From positions 1 through 64,000 of the forward strand of contig DAIDJM010000028.1 of NCBI GenBank assembly GCA_027451405.1: DNA of 64,000 bases. The letters run 5' to 3'. Within the stretch, counting starts at the first letter, position 1, and each line of letters opens with the position of its first letter. This DNA comes from Acetobacteraceae bacterium (GTDB taxonomy: Bacteria; Pseudomonadota; Alphaproteobacteria; Acetobacterales; Acetobacteraceae). Positions 37,815 through 47,529 of the stretch are shown here, in pieces. The position numbers were made by a program, and so were the translations under genes. A model generated the notes under the pieces. The model was not told the DNA's origin. It ran no database searches and saw nothing but the letters and a program-made list of their open reading frames with translations.

Positions 37815-39089
37815 ATGCATCTCGCCGAACTCAAGGCCAAATCCCCGGCCGATCTGCTGAGCTTCGCCGAATCGCTCCAGATCGAGAACGCATCCAGCCT
37901 GCGCAAGCAGGACATGATGTTCGCGATCCTCAAAAACCTTGCCGAGAACGACCAGGCCATCAACGGCGACGGCACGCTCGAAATCCTCCCCGACGGGTTC
38001 GGCTTCCTGCGCAGCCCCGAAAGCAACTATCTCCCCGGCCCCGATGACATCTATGTGAGCCCAAGCCAGGTCCGCCGCTTCGGCCTGCGCAACGGCGACA
38101 CGGTCGAAGGCCAGATCCGCGCGCCCAAGGACGGCGAGCGTTACTTCGCGCTGCTCAAGCTCGACCGGGTCAATTTCGAAGCGCCCGAAGCGGTCCGCCA
38201 CCGCATCAATTTCGACAACCTCACGCCGCTCTATCCCGAGCGCCGCCTCAAGATGGAAATGGAAAATTTCCAGTCCGTCGCGAAAGGCCCGCAAAAGGAC
38301 AACACCCCCCGCGTCATCGACCTGGTCGCCCCGATCGGCATGGGCCAGCGCGCGCTGATCGTCGCCCCGCCGCGCACCGGCAAGACGGTGATGCTGCAGA
38401 ACATCGCCACCGCGATCGCCCACAACCACCCGGAAGTGTTCCTCATCGTGCTGCTCATCGACGAGCGCCCCGAGGAAGTCACCGACATGGCGCGCACCGT
38501 GAAGGGCGAAGTCGTCGCCAGCACCTTCGACGAACCCGCCACCCGCCACGTCGCCGTCACCGAAATGGTGCTCGAGAAAGCCAAGCGGCTCGTCGAACAC
38601 AAGCGGGACGTGGTGATCCTGCTCGATTCCATCACGCGCCTCGCCCGCGCCTACAACACGGTCGTCCCCTCCTCCGGCAAGGTGCTCACCGGCGGTGTCG
38701 ACGCCAACGCTCTGCAGCGCCCGAAACGCTTCTTCGGCGCCGCCCGCAACATCGAGGAAGGCGGCTCGCTCACCATCATCGCGACCGCGCTCATCGACAC
38801 CGGCAGCCGCATGGACGAAGTGATCTTCGAGGAATTCAAAGGCACCGGCAATTCCGAGCTGATCCTCGACCGCAAACTCTCCGACAAGCGCACCTTCCCG
38901 GCGATCGACATCACCAAGAGCGGCACCCGCAAGGAAGAGCTGCTCGTCGACCGCGCGACGCTGTCGAAAATGTGGGTGCTGCGCCGCATCCTCAATCCGA
39001 TGGGCGCCCAGGACGCGATGGACTTCCTGCTCGACAAGCTGAAATACAGCAAGACCAACCAGGATTTCTTCGACGCAATGAACACCTGA
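37815..39089 (+). CDS. rho: Transcription termination factor Rho
   Basis: Rho is the hexameric RNA helicase that ends transcription. The 424-residue protein has the N-terminal Rho_N helix ([20 protein letters not shown]), the cold-shock-like RNA-binding domain ([16 protein letters not shown]), Walker A APPRTGKT (Lys190), and the R-loop region [14 protein letters not shown]. It has no long N-terminal insertion. A normal, essential gene. Confidence 0.97.
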   Translation: MHLAELKAKSPADLLSFAESLQIENASSLRKQDMMFAILKNLAENDQAINGDGTLEILPDGFGFLRSPESNYLPGPDDIYVSPSQVRRFGLRNGDTVEGQIRAPKDGERYFALLKLDRVNFEAPEAVRHRINFDNLTPLYPERRLKMEMENFQSVAKGPQKDNTPRVIDLVAPIGMGQRALIVAPPRTGKTVMLQNIATAIAHNHPEVFLIVLLIDERPEEVTDMARTVKGEVVASTFDEPATRHVAVTEMVLEKAKRLVEHKRDVVILLDSITRLARAYNTVVPSSGKVLTGGVDANALQRPKRFFGAARNIEEGGSLTIIATALIDTGSRMDEVIFEEFKGTGNSELILDRKLSDKRTFPAIDITKSGTRKEELLVDRATLSKMWVLRRILNPMGAQDAMDFLLDKLKYSKTNQDFFDAMNT

Positions 39090-39152
39090 CGGAGGCGCCG
39101 CCCGCGACGCCAAGGATGCGAACCGGCCCCCGGCGCCCTATCTCTCACGCCG

Positions 39153-40109
39153 ATGACCGAAACCCCCGCCTTCCTCGACAGCCAGCGGCCCGACGTGCCC
39201 GACATCGTCGTGCCCCGCGGTGTCGTCCCCTTCTTCCTGCCCCGCCGCCCGGTCCGTGGCCGCCTCGTGCGGCTCGGACCGCTCGCCGACGCGCTGCTCA
39301 CCCGCCACCAGAACCACGACGCGGTCACCCGCCTCTCCGGCCAGGCTCTGGCGCTGGCCGCCGGCCTCGCCGCCGCGCTGAAATTCCGCGGCTCCTTTAG
39401 CCTGCAAGCCAAAGGCGACGGCCCCGTCTCCATGCTGCTCGCCGACTGCACCGAATCGGGCGCGCTCCGCGGCTACGCCCGCGCCGATGCCGAAAAACTC
39501 GCCCTCCTGCTCGCCGCCACCCCCGATCCCGACGCCGCCGCGCTGATCGGCAGCGGCTACCTCGCCTTCACCGTCGATCAGGGCAACCACACCGACCGTT
39601 ACCAGGGCATCGTCGCGATCGAAGGCACCGAGCTCGCCGACATGGCGCTGCATTATTTCGAAACCAGCGAACAGCTCCGCTGCCAGGTCCGCCTCGCCGC
39701 CGCCCGCACCGAGGAAGGCTGGCGCGCCAGCGCGCTGATCCTCGAACGCGTCGCCGGCGAAGGCGGCATCGACCCCGCGCTGACGGAAGCGGAACAAGAA
39801 GAACATTGGCGCACCGCGCTGGCACTCGCCGCCACCCTCACCGACGCCGAACTGCTCGACGACACGCTCCCGCCCGACCAGCTCATCCGCCGCCTGTTCG
39901 ACCTAGAAGGCGTCGCGATCGACCGCCCCCGCGCGCTCGCCTATGGCTGCCGCTGCTCGCGTCAGCGTCTTTCGGGAATCCTCGAAGGGTTCTCCCCCGA
40001 GGATCTCGATGACATGTCGGTCGAAGGCGACATCGTCATGACGTGCGAATTCTGCAATCTGGATTTTCGTTTCGCGCGCGAGGATCTGCGGAGCCGGCGC
40101 GCGGGCTGA
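39153..40109 (+). CDS. hslO: Redox-regulated chaperone Hsp33
   Basis: Hsp33 is a holdase activated by oxidative unfolding. The 318-residue protein has the N-terminal substrate domain (GQALALAAGLAAALKFRGSFSLQ) and the C-terminal zinc redox switch with Cys266, Cys268 (CRC) and Cys298, Cys301 (CEFC). The spacing fits the CxC-X27-32-CxxC family rule. An R-type repeat begins 8 bases after the stop. Confidence 0.94.
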   Translation: MTETPAFLDSQRPDVPDIVVPRGVVPFFLPRRPVRGRLVRLGPLADALLTRHQNHDAVTRLSGQALALAAGLAAALKFRGSFSLQAKGDGPVSMLLADCTESGALRGYARADAEKLALLLAATPDPDAAALIGSGYLAFTVDQGNHTDRYQGIVAIEGTELADMALHYFETSEQLRCQVRLAAARTEEGWRASALILERVAGEGGIDPALTEAEQEEHWRTALALAATLTDAELLDDTLPPDQLIRRLFDLEGVAIDRPRALAYGCRCSRQRLSGILEGFSPEDLDDMSVEGDIVMTCEFCNLDFRFAREDLRSRRAG

Positions 40110-40116
40110 GCGGCTT

Positions 40117-40182
40117 GCCTCCGGCGGGCAGGGGGCTTTGCCCCCTGCACCCCCACTGGGGCCGAAAGGCCCCAGACCCCAT
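40117..40182 (+). repeat. R-type repeat, locus 3 (most complete copy)
   Basis: The segments in order are GCCTCCGGCGGGCAGG, a GGGGGC-TTT-GCCCCC hairpin, CACCCCCACT and GGGGCCGAAAGGCCCCAGACCCCAT. Two strong hairpins make it a probable terminator between convergent hslO and the VOC gene, whose stop codon overlaps its last base. Confidence 0.8.
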
Positions 40183-40601
40183 CACATGGACCAGGGGTCG
40201 TAGCTGCCGAAGCTCCAGACATTTCCTTCCGGATCGCGCGCGGAATAGCCGCGGCCGCCGTAATCCTTGTCCTCGGGTTCCATGAAGATCGTGGCCCCCG
40301 CCGCCCGCGCCCGCGCCGCGTGCGCGTCCACATCCTCGACCACGAGATAAAGACAGACGGTCGCGCCGCCCGCCTGCGCCACGGTCTTCATCCCCGCCGC
40401 CCGCGCGAATTCCGTATCGAGCGCGCTCGAGACCATCACCATCCGGTCCGCCCACACGAGTTCCGCATGCTCCACGATCTGCGGATCGGCCGCGCTCCGG
40501 TGATCCGCCCGCACCGCGAGCCCGAACGCCTCGCACAGGAACGCAATCGCCGCCGGCGCATCCAGATATCGCAGATTGGGAACGATCTCGTGCCGCATCA
40601 T
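40182..40601 (-). CDS. VOC-family (glyoxalase/PhnB-like) protein
   Basis: The 139-residue single-domain vicinal-oxygen-chelate protein contains PNLRYLDAPAAIAFLCEAFG, LYLVVEDVDAHAARARAAGA and the C-terminal GYSARDPEGNVWSFG. This resembles bleomycin-resistance/PhnB-like members of uncertain substrate. The metal ligands are incomplete compared with glyoxalase I. The stop codon lies at the edge of R-type repeat 3. GACGGAG stands before the paired ATG codons. Confidence 0.8.
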   Translation of the reverse strand: MMRHEIVPNLRYLDAPAAIAFLCEAFGLAVRADHRSAADPQIVEHAELVWADRMVMVSSALDTEFARAAGMKTVAQAGGATVCLYLVVEDVDAHAARARAAGATIFMEPEDKDYGGRGYSARDPEGNVWSFGSYDPWSM

Positions 40602-40635
40602 CAGCTCCGTCTGCGCTGAACCCGAAAAAGAAAGT

Positions 40636-40750
40636 GTTCTTTTTTGAAAAAGGGAACCAAAAAACTTTCGTCCTGTTAGGCGCCCCGCTGCCGTATCCCC
40701 CGCTCAAACAGACAAAAGTCTTTTTGCTTCTTTTTCTTCAGAAAAAGAAG
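40636..40750 (-). repeat. E-type dispersed element copy 4
   Basis: It is inverted relative to copies 2 and 3. GTTCTTTTTT/AAAAAGGGAAC hairpin at 40636-40657, then a GC-rich middle without the GATGCGA core, then AAAAGTCTTTTTG and the CTTCTTTTTC/GAAAAAGAAG hairpin at 40727-40750. It lies just after (3' of) the TonB-like gene. Confidence 0.78.
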
Positions 40751-40758
40751 ACCTTATT

Positions 40759-41679
40759 TCATTGCTGATGCCCATAAATGATCTCATAATCCATCGACAT
40801 CGTAAACGTCCGCTCTTTCTCCTTCATATCATCCGGAAACGGCGCGAACTGATGCCCCCGGAACAGGCTGATCCAGCCCATATCCAGCCAGTTGGACCCG
40901 GCGCTTTCCACCAGGTGCACATCCTTCACGCGCCCGTCCCGCGCGATCGTCACCGAAATGACCGAGGTCCCTTCCTCGCCCGCCTCCGCCGCCTGCTCCG
41001 GATAGAATTTGTGGGTCTCGATATATTCGCTGATCCCTTCGAGATAATCGCTCGACGCGCCCGGGCTCGAGACGTGCGGCACGGCGTCGTGGATGGTGCC
41101 TCCGGCGATCACCGGCCCCATGGCCAAGTCGAGGCTCCGCGAGTTGCGCAGACCCTGATGCATCATCGGCGGCGAGGCCGGCGCGAAGCTGAACTGCATC
41201 GGGTGTGCGAACGGATTGTTCCGCTGCGACTGTCTGTGCACCCGCCGGTGTTCGGTCCGCGGCGCCGGGTGCGGCACCGGCTCGGCCTGCGCCTGCGGCG
41301 GCGGCGGCTCGAATTCCTCGGCATATTCGGGCGGCACGATATTCACCCGCGGCGGCGCCGGCGGGCTCGGCGGCGGTGAAGGCCGCGGCGGGGTCGGCAC
41401 CGGCCGCGCCGAGGTCGGGCCCTCGGGTATCTCGGTGTATTTGCCGGGCTTCGGCGCGCCCTTCACCGGGGTCGGCGCACCCTGGAAGACGATATCGAAG
41501 CTCGGCTCCGGCGGTGGCGGCGCGGGCGGCGCCACCTTCTGCACGAACAGCAGCAGCGCGAGCGCCAGCAGGTGCAGCCCGCCCGACACCCAGAGCGCAA
41601 GCGGCATGCCCTCCCGCTGCCGCGACCGCATGGGCCGGCGCGGGTCGAGACGCAGATCGGGCAACGGCGTGTCAGGCAT
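40759..41679 (-). CDS. TonB-like energy transducer
   Basis: The 306-residue protein has one N-terminal membrane helix (ALWVSGGLHLLALALLLFV), a long Pro-rich periplasmic spacer (residues 55-145) and a C-terminal TonB-like domain (KFYPEQAAEAGEEGTSVISVTIARDGRVKDVHLVESAG). It would pass proton-motive force from ExbB/ExbD to outer membrane receptors; neither exbBD nor a receptor is in the window. The ATG at 41679 overlaps the AI-2E gene stop region; GTG 41694 is an alternative. Confidence 0.82.
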   Translation of the reverse strand: MPDTPLPDLRLDPRRPMRSRQREGMPLALWVSGGLHLLALALLLFVQKVAPPAPPPPEPSFDIVFQGAPTPVKGAPKPGKYTEIPEGPTSARPVPTPPRPSPPPSPPAPPRVNIVPPEYAEEFEPPPPQAQAEPVPHPAPRTEHRRVHRQSQRNNPFAHPMQFSFAPASPPMMHQGLRNSRSLDLAMGPVIAGGTIHDAVPHVSSPGASSDYLEGISEYIETHKFYPEQAAEAGEEGTSVISVTIARDGRVKDVHLVESAGSNWLDMGWISLFRGHQFAPFPDDMKEKERTFTMSMDYEIIYGHQQ

Positions 41680-42727
41680 CTTCCGCTCGCGCACCCTCTT
41701 CGCGCGCGATCCGAATGAACTCCATCATCAGCGTGAAGCCGAGTCCGAGCAGCACGGGTCCGAGAAAAATCCCCAGCACGCCGAACGCGAGCACACCGCC
41801 GAGTACGCCGAGCACGGTGAGCAGAAACGGCAGCCGGGCGCCGCGCGCAATGAAAAACGGTCTTACAAGATGGTCGGCCCCCGACACCACGACGACGCCG
41901 TAGGCCAGCAGGAAGATACCGCGGAACGTGTGCCCGTTCGACAGCAGCCAGAGCCCCGCCGGGATCCACACGAGCGGCGCCCCGATCGGCAGCACGGCGA
42001 GGAAGGCCGCGACCGTGCCGAGCAGCACGGCCCGCGGCACCTCCACGAGCATCAGCCCGAAGGCGGTGAGAAACCCCTGCAGGATCGCCGTGCCGACGAT
42101 GCCATAGACGGTGCCCCGCACCGTCCGCGCCGTCGCCACGATGAGCTGCGGGGCGTAGCGCCCGGCGATCCGGTGCATCAGAACCTGGAGATTGGCGCTC
42201 AGCGCCTCCCCCGAGTGCCAGAAGAAGACCGAGGCGAAGAGCGCCACCAGGAGCTGGGCGATCCCGCCGGCGATTTCGAGCAGCAACAACAGCCCGCGCT
42301 CCGCGACCATGCCGAAATAGGGCCGGAAGAACGCCGCCGCCGCGCCGAGATCGGCGGCCCAGGAGTTCCAGGTGTCGCGCAGCGCCGGCCCCGCGACCGG
42401 CACCGATCCGAGCCAGCCCGGCGCCGGCGGAATCGCCGTCACCCAGGTTTCGAGCGAGCGCCGGATGTCGCGCACATCCTCGGCCCCCGCCGGCGCCGCC
42501 AGCACCAGCGGCAACACGAGCACGAGCAGCGTGAGCGTCACCATGACCCCCACCACCACCGGTCTCGGCAGCCGCGTCCGCCGCTCGAGCCAGGTGAAGA
42601 GCGGCCAGGTCGCGAACACCAGGATGGCCGCCCAGAGCAGCGCCGAGAAAAACGGATAGAGAACGAGTCCGCAGCCGAGCGCGATCGCCCCGGCCAGCAG
42701 CCCCATCAGGACGCGCTCCGCGTACAT
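41672..42727 (-). CDS. AI-2E/PerM-family transporter
   Basis: The 351-residue polytopic membrane protein has the family motifs VFFWHSGEALSANL, LPIGAPLVWIPAGLWLL and the C-terminal PFFIARGARLPFLLTVLGVLGG. Members include the AI-2 exporter TqsA and Na+/H+ antiporters, so the substrate is open. GGGGAGAGGC directly precedes the ATG at 42727. It is followed, with overlap, by the TonB-like gene. Confidence 0.87.
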   Translation of the reverse strand: MYAERVLMGLLAGAIALGCGLVLYPFFSALLWAAILVFATWPLFTWLERRTRLPRPVVVGVMVTLTLLVLVLPLVLAAPAGAEDVRDIRRSLETWVTAIPPAPGWLGSVPVAGPALRDTWNSWAADLGAAAAFFRPYFGMVAERGLLLLLEIAGGIAQLLVALFASVFFWHSGEALSANLQVLMHRIAGRYAPQLIVATARTVRGTVYGIVGTAILQGFLTAFGLMLVEVPRAVLLGTVAAFLAVLPIGAPLVWIPAGLWLLSNGHTFRGIFLLAYGVVVVSGADHLVRPFFIARGARLPFLLTVLGVLGGVLAFGVLGIFLGPVLLGLGFTLMMEFIRIAREEGARAEDA

Positions 42728-42932
42728 GCCTCTCCCCTGCCCGGAGCGCCTCAGCTTCTCAAGGGGTGGGGGGTTCGCGCAACGGCTGTAGGAGAATGTC
42801 GCATCGGGTGATGAAAAAAGCGATTCGTCGCTTGCGGAGTGACAGCTTATCCAGGAAAAAACGGGGTGCCCAAAAGGCAGGCGTTTGCCGTCCGAGGCGG
42901 ATGCACCAGCCGGGCCAGGAGACATCAGAGGA

Positions 42933-43811
42933 ATGCGCTTCACCGATATCGGCCAGCAACTCCGCGCCTACCGGCTCGAGAGCGGTTTGCGCGCCGAGGA
43001 GATCGCCGCCCGCCTCGGCGTGTCCCGCGCCGCCCTTTACCGCTACGAGAAGGGCGAGGTCATCAAGCTCGACACGGTCAACCGCCTCGCCGAGCTGCTG
43101 AAAATATCGCCGCTCTCGCTGCTGGGCATCGGCGTCGAATATTACAACCGACCGGTCGGCTTTTTCGAGCGGCTGCGCCAAATCGAGGAAACCGCCGACC
43201 AGATCCTGCAGGTCGCCCTCCCGCTCGCCTACCTGATCTCGTCGGACGAGCTCGATGCGGTCGAGGCCGAGATTTTCGCCGAAGCCACGAGCGAGGCCAG
43301 CGCCGACCGCGCCGCCATGCGCGCCATGGCGGACCAGGTCCAGGGCATCCTCGCGGAGCGCAAGCGCATGTATAAGCTGCGCCGCCCGGCCATCATCGCC
43401 ATGTTCTCCGCCCCCGCGGTCGCGCGCCTGCTCCAGCAGGGCATCGGCCAGGGCCTCGCGCGCGGCGATGCGTTGCGCCATCGCGCCCGCGCCGTCGCCC
43501 GCCGGGAGATCGAGAACATCGCGTCGCTCATGGAAGCCGAGCCGATGGGCCTGCAATTCGGCCTGCTCTCCACCGGCGAGCCGGCCGGCCAGTTCCAGAT
43601 CCTGCGCGCCCGCGACCGCGCCACGCTGGCCATCAACCCGTTCCGCTCCGACACCCTGCCGCACCAGCAGGCCGGCGTCGCCATGATCACGGGCGCCGAC
43701 GAAGCCGTCGCCGCCCACCAGCGCGTCGCGGAGTCGATGTGGCGCGAGGCCATCAAAGGCGCCGCGGGCGCGGCCAAGATCCGCGAGCTGCTCAGCGCCA
43801 ATCCGCTCTAG
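42933..43811 (+). CDS. XRE-family helix-turn-helix regulator
   Basis: The 292-residue protein begins with an HTH_3 domain (IGQQLRAYRLESGLRAEEIAARLGVSRAALYRYEKGEV, residues 5-45). A roughly 230-residue C-terminal domain follows with no recognised ligand motif, but it is rich in helices and probably mediates dimerisation or sensing. AGAGGA lies 6 bases before the ATG. It is divergent from the AI-2E/TonB genes and may control them. The stop codon's last base starts an R-type repeat. Confidence 0.82.
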   Translation: MRFTDIGQQLRAYRLESGLRAEEIAARLGVSRAALYRYEKGEVIKLDTVNRLAELLKISPLSLLGIGVEYYNRPVGFFERLRQIEETADQILQVALPLAYLISSDELDAVEAEIFAEATSEASADRAAMRAMADQVQGILAERKRMYKLRRPAIIAMFSAPAVARLLQQGIGQGLARGDALRHRARAVARREIENIASLMEAEPMGLQFGLLSTGEPAGQFQILRARDRATLAINPFRSDTLPHQQAGVAMITGADEAVAAHQRVAESMWREAIKGAAGAAKIRELLSANPL

Positions 43812-43846
43812 CCTCCGGCGGCCCGGGCTCTGCCCGGGCCCCGCTC
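43811..43846 (+). repeat. R-type repeat, locus 4 (short copy)
   Basis: GCCTCCGGCGGCCCGGG followed by a GCCCGGG/CCCGGGC hairpin. The 3' GGCCCCAGACCCC part is missing. The rest of the 285-base gap up to the ABC transporter start shows no gene. Confidence 0.65.
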
Positions 43847-44096
43847 ACCGCCGGGTGTGAGAAGGCAATCGATCCAAACGCTCTCGCCTCGGCTTTTGTT
43901 CCGCCTCGCGACCAATATCGCTCGCAAGCCATCCAGCCTGCGTCTCGCGAGAATGTGTCGATGCCAATCGCCTGGCTCAACCACGCCTGACCGGCGATGC
44001 CCGACACGCGTCCCCTCTTCGCCCCTTTCCTGCCTTGATTGGCCCCTAGTTCCTGCACGCCGGCGCCTCCGCCGGGGACATCACGCAGGAACGCCG

Positions 44097-45848
44097 ATGC
44101 CGATCTTCGCCACCTATCGCCGGGTGATCGCCTCGCTCGAATGCCGCGCGCCCCGCCTCTGGATGCTGATCGCCGCCAATCTCGCCATCGCGGCGCTGCA
44201 ATTCCTCGACCCGATCCTGTTCGGCCATGTCGTCGGCCTGCTCGGCCAGAGCGACCATCTCGCCCACGACGCGCTGCTGACCCGCGGCGCCGGCCTCATC
44301 ACCGCCTGGATGGCGATCGGCGGCATCGGCATCGCGCTCTCCATCACCACCGCCGTCGCAGCCGAGCGCCTCGCCCACCGCACCCGCCTCGCCGCCATCA
44401 GCCGCTGCTTTAACCACGTGCTTTCGCTGCCGAGCGGCTTCCACGCGAGCGCCCATTCCGGCCGCCTGATGAAAACCGTCATCATGGGCGCCGACGCGAT
44501 CTTTTCGATCTCGCTCCAATTCTTCAAGGAAAACCTCGCGACCGCGGCCGCCGTCTTCCTGCTGCTGCCGCTCTCCGCCTGGCTCAACTGGCGGCTCTCG
44601 CTGGTGCTCTACGCGCTGGTCGCGGTCTTCACCTTCGTCACGCTGTTCGTCGTGCGCCGCACCCAATCCGGCCAGCGCCGCGCCGAGGCCGCCCACTCCG
44701 CGCTGGCCTCGCGAGCGCAGGACGCGCTCTCCAACGTCGCCGCCGTGCAATCCTTCGGCCGCCTCCAATCGGAGGCCCAGGAATTCGCCACCATCATCGC
44801 CGAAGTCGTGCGCCACCAATTCCCGGTGTTGAACTGGTGGGCGCTGGTCAGCGTGCTGACGCGCGCCAGCTCCACGATCGCGGTGATCACGATCGTCGTC
44901 GCCGGCATCGCGCTGCATCTGCAGGGCCTCGCCAGCGTCAGCCAGATCGTCGCCTTCATGGGCTTCGCGACGCTGCTGATCGGCCGCCTCCAGGCCGCCG
45001 TCGATTTCGCGAGCGGATTGTTCCTGCGCGCGCCGATCCTCGCCGACTATTTCGCGGCCCTCGATGCGCCGAGCACGGTCCCCGAACGCGCCGACGCCGA
45101 GCCGCTCGCGGTCCCCGACGGCGAGGTCGCCTTCGAGAATGTCAGCTTCGCCTATTCGGGCGGCCCGATGATCCTCTCCGACATCTCCTTCATCGCCCGC
45201 CCCGGCACCGTCACCGCGCTCGTCGGCGCCACCGGTGCCGGCAAGACCACCGCCATGAACCTGCTCCAGCGCAACTGGGACCCGGTCGGAGGCGGCGTGC
45301 TGATCGACGGCCAGGACATCCGCGACGTCACGCTCGAGAGCCTGCGCTCGCAGGTCGGCGTCGTCTTCCAGGAAAGCCTGCTCTTCAACCGCTCGATCCG
45401 CGAGAACCTGCTCGTCGGCAAGCCCGACGCAACGCAGGCCGAGATCGAGCAGGCCTGCCGCATGGCCGAAGCGCATGATTTCATCGAGCGCCAGCCGCAC
45501 GGCTACGATACGCTGATCGGCGAGCGCGGCGTGACGCTCTCGGGCGGCCAGCGCCAGCGCCTCGCCATCGCCCGCGCGCTCCTGAAGGACGCGCCGATCC
45601 TGATCCTCGACGAAGCGACCAGCGCGCTCGATGCCGCGACCGAAGCCCGCGTCGGCCGGGCGATGGCGCGCCTGATGCGGGGCCGCACCACCTTCATCAT
45701 CGCCCACCGGCTCTCCACCGTCCGCGACGCCGACGAAATCCTCGTCTTCGACCAGGGCCGCATCGTCGAGCGCGGCAATTTCGGCGAACTCGTCCAGGCT
45801 CAGGGCCGCTTCGCCGAGCTCGTCGCCTCCCAGCTCGCCCCGGCATGA
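44097..45848 (+). CDS. ndvA: NdvA/ChvA-type glucan ABC exporter
   Basis: The 583-residue ABC half-transporter has six membrane segments (residues 20-310) and an intact ATPase: Walker A GATGAGKT (377-384), LSGGQRQR, LILDEATSALD and the H-loop IAHRLSTVRDAD. It aligns along its length with the rhizobial cyclic beta-1,2-glucan exporter NdvA (for example the FPVLNWWALVSVL and FMGFATLLIGRL segments). Cyclic glucan is used in osmoadaptation. The glucan synthase ndvB is not in this window, so the substrate is inferred. Confidence 0.88.
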   Translation: MPIFATYRRVIASLECRAPRLWMLIAANLAIAALQFLDPILFGHVVGLLGQSDHLAHDALLTRGAGLITAWMAIGGIGIALSITTAVAAERLAHRTRLAAISRCFNHVLSLPSGFHASAHSGRLMKTVIMGADAIFSISLQFFKENLATAAAVFLLLPLSAWLNWRLSLVLYALVAVFTFVTLFVVRRTQSGQRRAEAAHSALASRAQDALSNVAAVQSFGRLQSEAQEFATIIAEVVRHQFPVLNWWALVSVLTRASSTIAVITIVVAGIALHLQGLASVSQIVAFMGFATLLIGRLQAAVDFASGLFLRAPILADYFAALDAPSTVPERADAEPLAVPDGEVAFENVSFAYSGGPMILSDISFIARPGTVTALVGATGAGKTTAMNLLQRNWDPVGGGVLIDGQDIRDVTLESLRSQVGVVFQESLLFNRSIRENLLVGKPDATQAEIEQACRMAEAHDFIERQPHGYDTLIGERGVTLSGGQRQRLAIARALLKDAPILILDEATSALDAATEARVGRAMARLMRGRTTFIIAHRLSTVRDADEILVFDQGRIVERGNFGELVQAQGRFAELVASQLAPA

Positions 45849-45958
45849 GCCCGGCGCTGCCCTTTGTCTTGCCGCGACTCTGCCCGGACCGCTACCACTC
45901 TCCTCACCGCCACCCATCTGGCGGTTGCCGGCCTTCCTCCGTCTCAGGGGAGACCCCC

Positions 45959-46459
45959 ATGCCAGCCTCCGCACAAGCCGCCATCGCGCTCACCAACCCG
46001 TTGGACGTGATGGAACAGATCGTCACGGCCAACGACTGGGTGTTCGACCGCCGTTCGGACGCCGAAATGGCCGCCGAGGCCCCCGGCAGGTGGTGCGATT
46101 ACGGTCTTTATTTCAGCTGGTCTCATGAAATCGCCGCGATGCATTTCACCTGCACCTTCGATCTCAAAGTCCCCGAAAAACGCCGCGCCGCGCTCTACGA
46201 ACTCCTGGTCCGCGCCAACGAGCGCCTCTGGATCGGCCATTTCGGCATGGACCCGGACGACGGCACCCCGCTCTTCCGCCACTCGGTCCTGCTGCGCGGC
46301 GCCAAAGGCGCCTCCGCCGAAAGCCTTGAGGACATGATCGACATCGCGATCACCGAGTGCGAACGCTTCTATCCCGCCTTCCAGTTCGTGCTGTGGGGCG
46401 GCAAATCCCCCGCCGAGGCGCTGGAAGCCGCCATGCTGGAGTGCGCCGGCGAAGCATGA
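45959..46459 (+). CDS. YbjN-domain protein
   Basis: The 166-residue YbjN-family protein has WVFDRRSDAEMAAEAPGRW, LYFSWSHEIAAMHFTCTFDLKVP and a closing FQFVLWGGKSPAEALEAA. These are features of the T3SS-chaperone-like YbjN fold found beside proC in many alphaproteobacteria. The ATG at 45959 has AGGGGAG upstream. Its stop overlaps the proC start (ATGA). In Escherichia coli YbjN affects motility and stress responses; a role here is unknown. Confidence 0.86.
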   Translation: MPASAQAAIALTNPLDVMEQIVTANDWVFDRRSDAEMAAEAPGRWCDYGLYFSWSHEIAAMHFTCTFDLKVPEKRRAALYELLVRANERLWIGHFGMDPDDGTPLFRHSVLLRGAKGASAESLEDMIDIAITECERFYPAFQFVLWGGKSPAEALEAAMLECAGEA

Positions 46460-47295
46460 CGGAAAATCCCTTTCCGCCCCTGCTCCTGATCGGGGCGGGG
46501 CGGATGGGTGCGGCCCTCTTCGCCGGCTGGACCCGCGCCGGCCTCGCCCCCTCGATCCTGATCGACCCCGCCGGCGCCCCCTTCGCCCGGCCGCAGGATC
46601 GCGTGCTGCCGGACCTCGCCAACCTTCCCGCCGATGTCGCCCCCGCCGCGATCATTCTGGCCGTGAAACCGCAGATCGCTCCCACGATTTTCCCGGCGCT
46701 GCGCGAAGCCATGCCCCCCGCCACCCCGGTCGTCTCGATCATGGCCGGCATCCGCGCCCCCACGATCGCGGCCGCGCTCGGCGGCGCGCCGGTCGTGCGC
46801 GCCATGCCCAACACTCCCGCCGCCATCGGCCTGGGCATGACGGTCTGCTACGCCGGCCCGGATGTCTCCGCCGAAACCCGCGACCTCGCCGAACGCCTGC
46901 TCGGCGCCGCCGGCGACGTCGGCTGGATCGACGACGAATCCCTGATCGACCCCGTCACCGCCATCTCCGGCAGCGGCCCCGCCTACGTCTTTCTGCTCGC
47001 GGAACTGCTGGAAAAAGCCGGGCTCGAACAAGGCGTCCCCGCCCCCCTCGCCCGCCAGATGGCGCGCCAGACCGTCGCCGGCGCCGGCGCCCTGCTCGCC
47101 GCCACCCCCGAGGACGCATCAGAACTGCGGCGTAACGTCACCAGCCCAAAAGGCACGACAGAACGCGCCATTGCGGTGCTGATGGAAACCTGGCCAGACG
47201 CGGTATCGAAAGCCGTCGCCGCGGGGACAGAAAGGGCGCGGGAGCTGGCCTCCGGCGGGCAGGCGGCGTCGCCCCCCTCGCAGCGCGTGCTCTGA
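46456..47295 (+). CDS. proC: Pyrroline-5-carboxylate reductase
   Basis: ProC makes proline from pyrroline-5-carboxylate with NAD(P)H. The 279-residue protein has the Rossmann motif GAGRMG (12-17), LAVKPQ, VVRAMPNTPAAIG and the signature SGSGPAYVFLLAELLEKAG. The last 17 residues (ELASGGQAASPPSQRVL) are encoded by an R-type repeat that has run into the gene, replacing the usual short end. The catalytic part is complete. Confidence 0.94.
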   Translation: MTENPFPPLLLIGAGRMGAALFAGWTRAGLAPSILIDPAGAPFARPQDRVLPDLANLPADVAPAAIILAVKPQIAPTIFPALREAMPPATPVVSIMAGIRAPTIAAALGGAPVVRAMPNTPAAIGLGMTVCYAGPDVSAETRDLAERLLGAAGDVGWIDDESLIDPVTAISGSGPAYVFLLAELLEKAGLEQGVPAPLARQMARQTVAGAGALLAATPEDASELRRNVTSPKGTTERAIAVLMETWPDAVSKAVAAGTERARELASGGQAASPPSQRVL

Positions 47296-47345
47296 CCGAT
47301 GGCGCACGCGCTGCGATCCTTACCGGGGCCATAAGGCCCCAGACC
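47248..47345 (+). repeat. R-type repeat, locus 5 (overlaps proC 3' end)
   Basis: Starts GCCTCCGGCGGGCAGG inside proC, continues past its stop at 47295, and ends GGGGCCATAAGGCCCCAGACC. The first part is therefore protein-coding. Confidence 0.72.
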
Positions 47346-47529
47346 CGCCCACGCCCTCGACTCCTTCGCCGAGCAGGGGTCACGACGTTGAAGTTGTTTC
47401 GCTCCAGAACCGCAATGTCGGCGCGCCTCGGGTCACGCCATCGCCAACGCTACCCCGCGTGTCAGCCGCAATACGGCGCTCACGGGAAGCGCTCCAATCC
47501 CGACAAATCGCCGGCTTTCTGTCCCCAAC

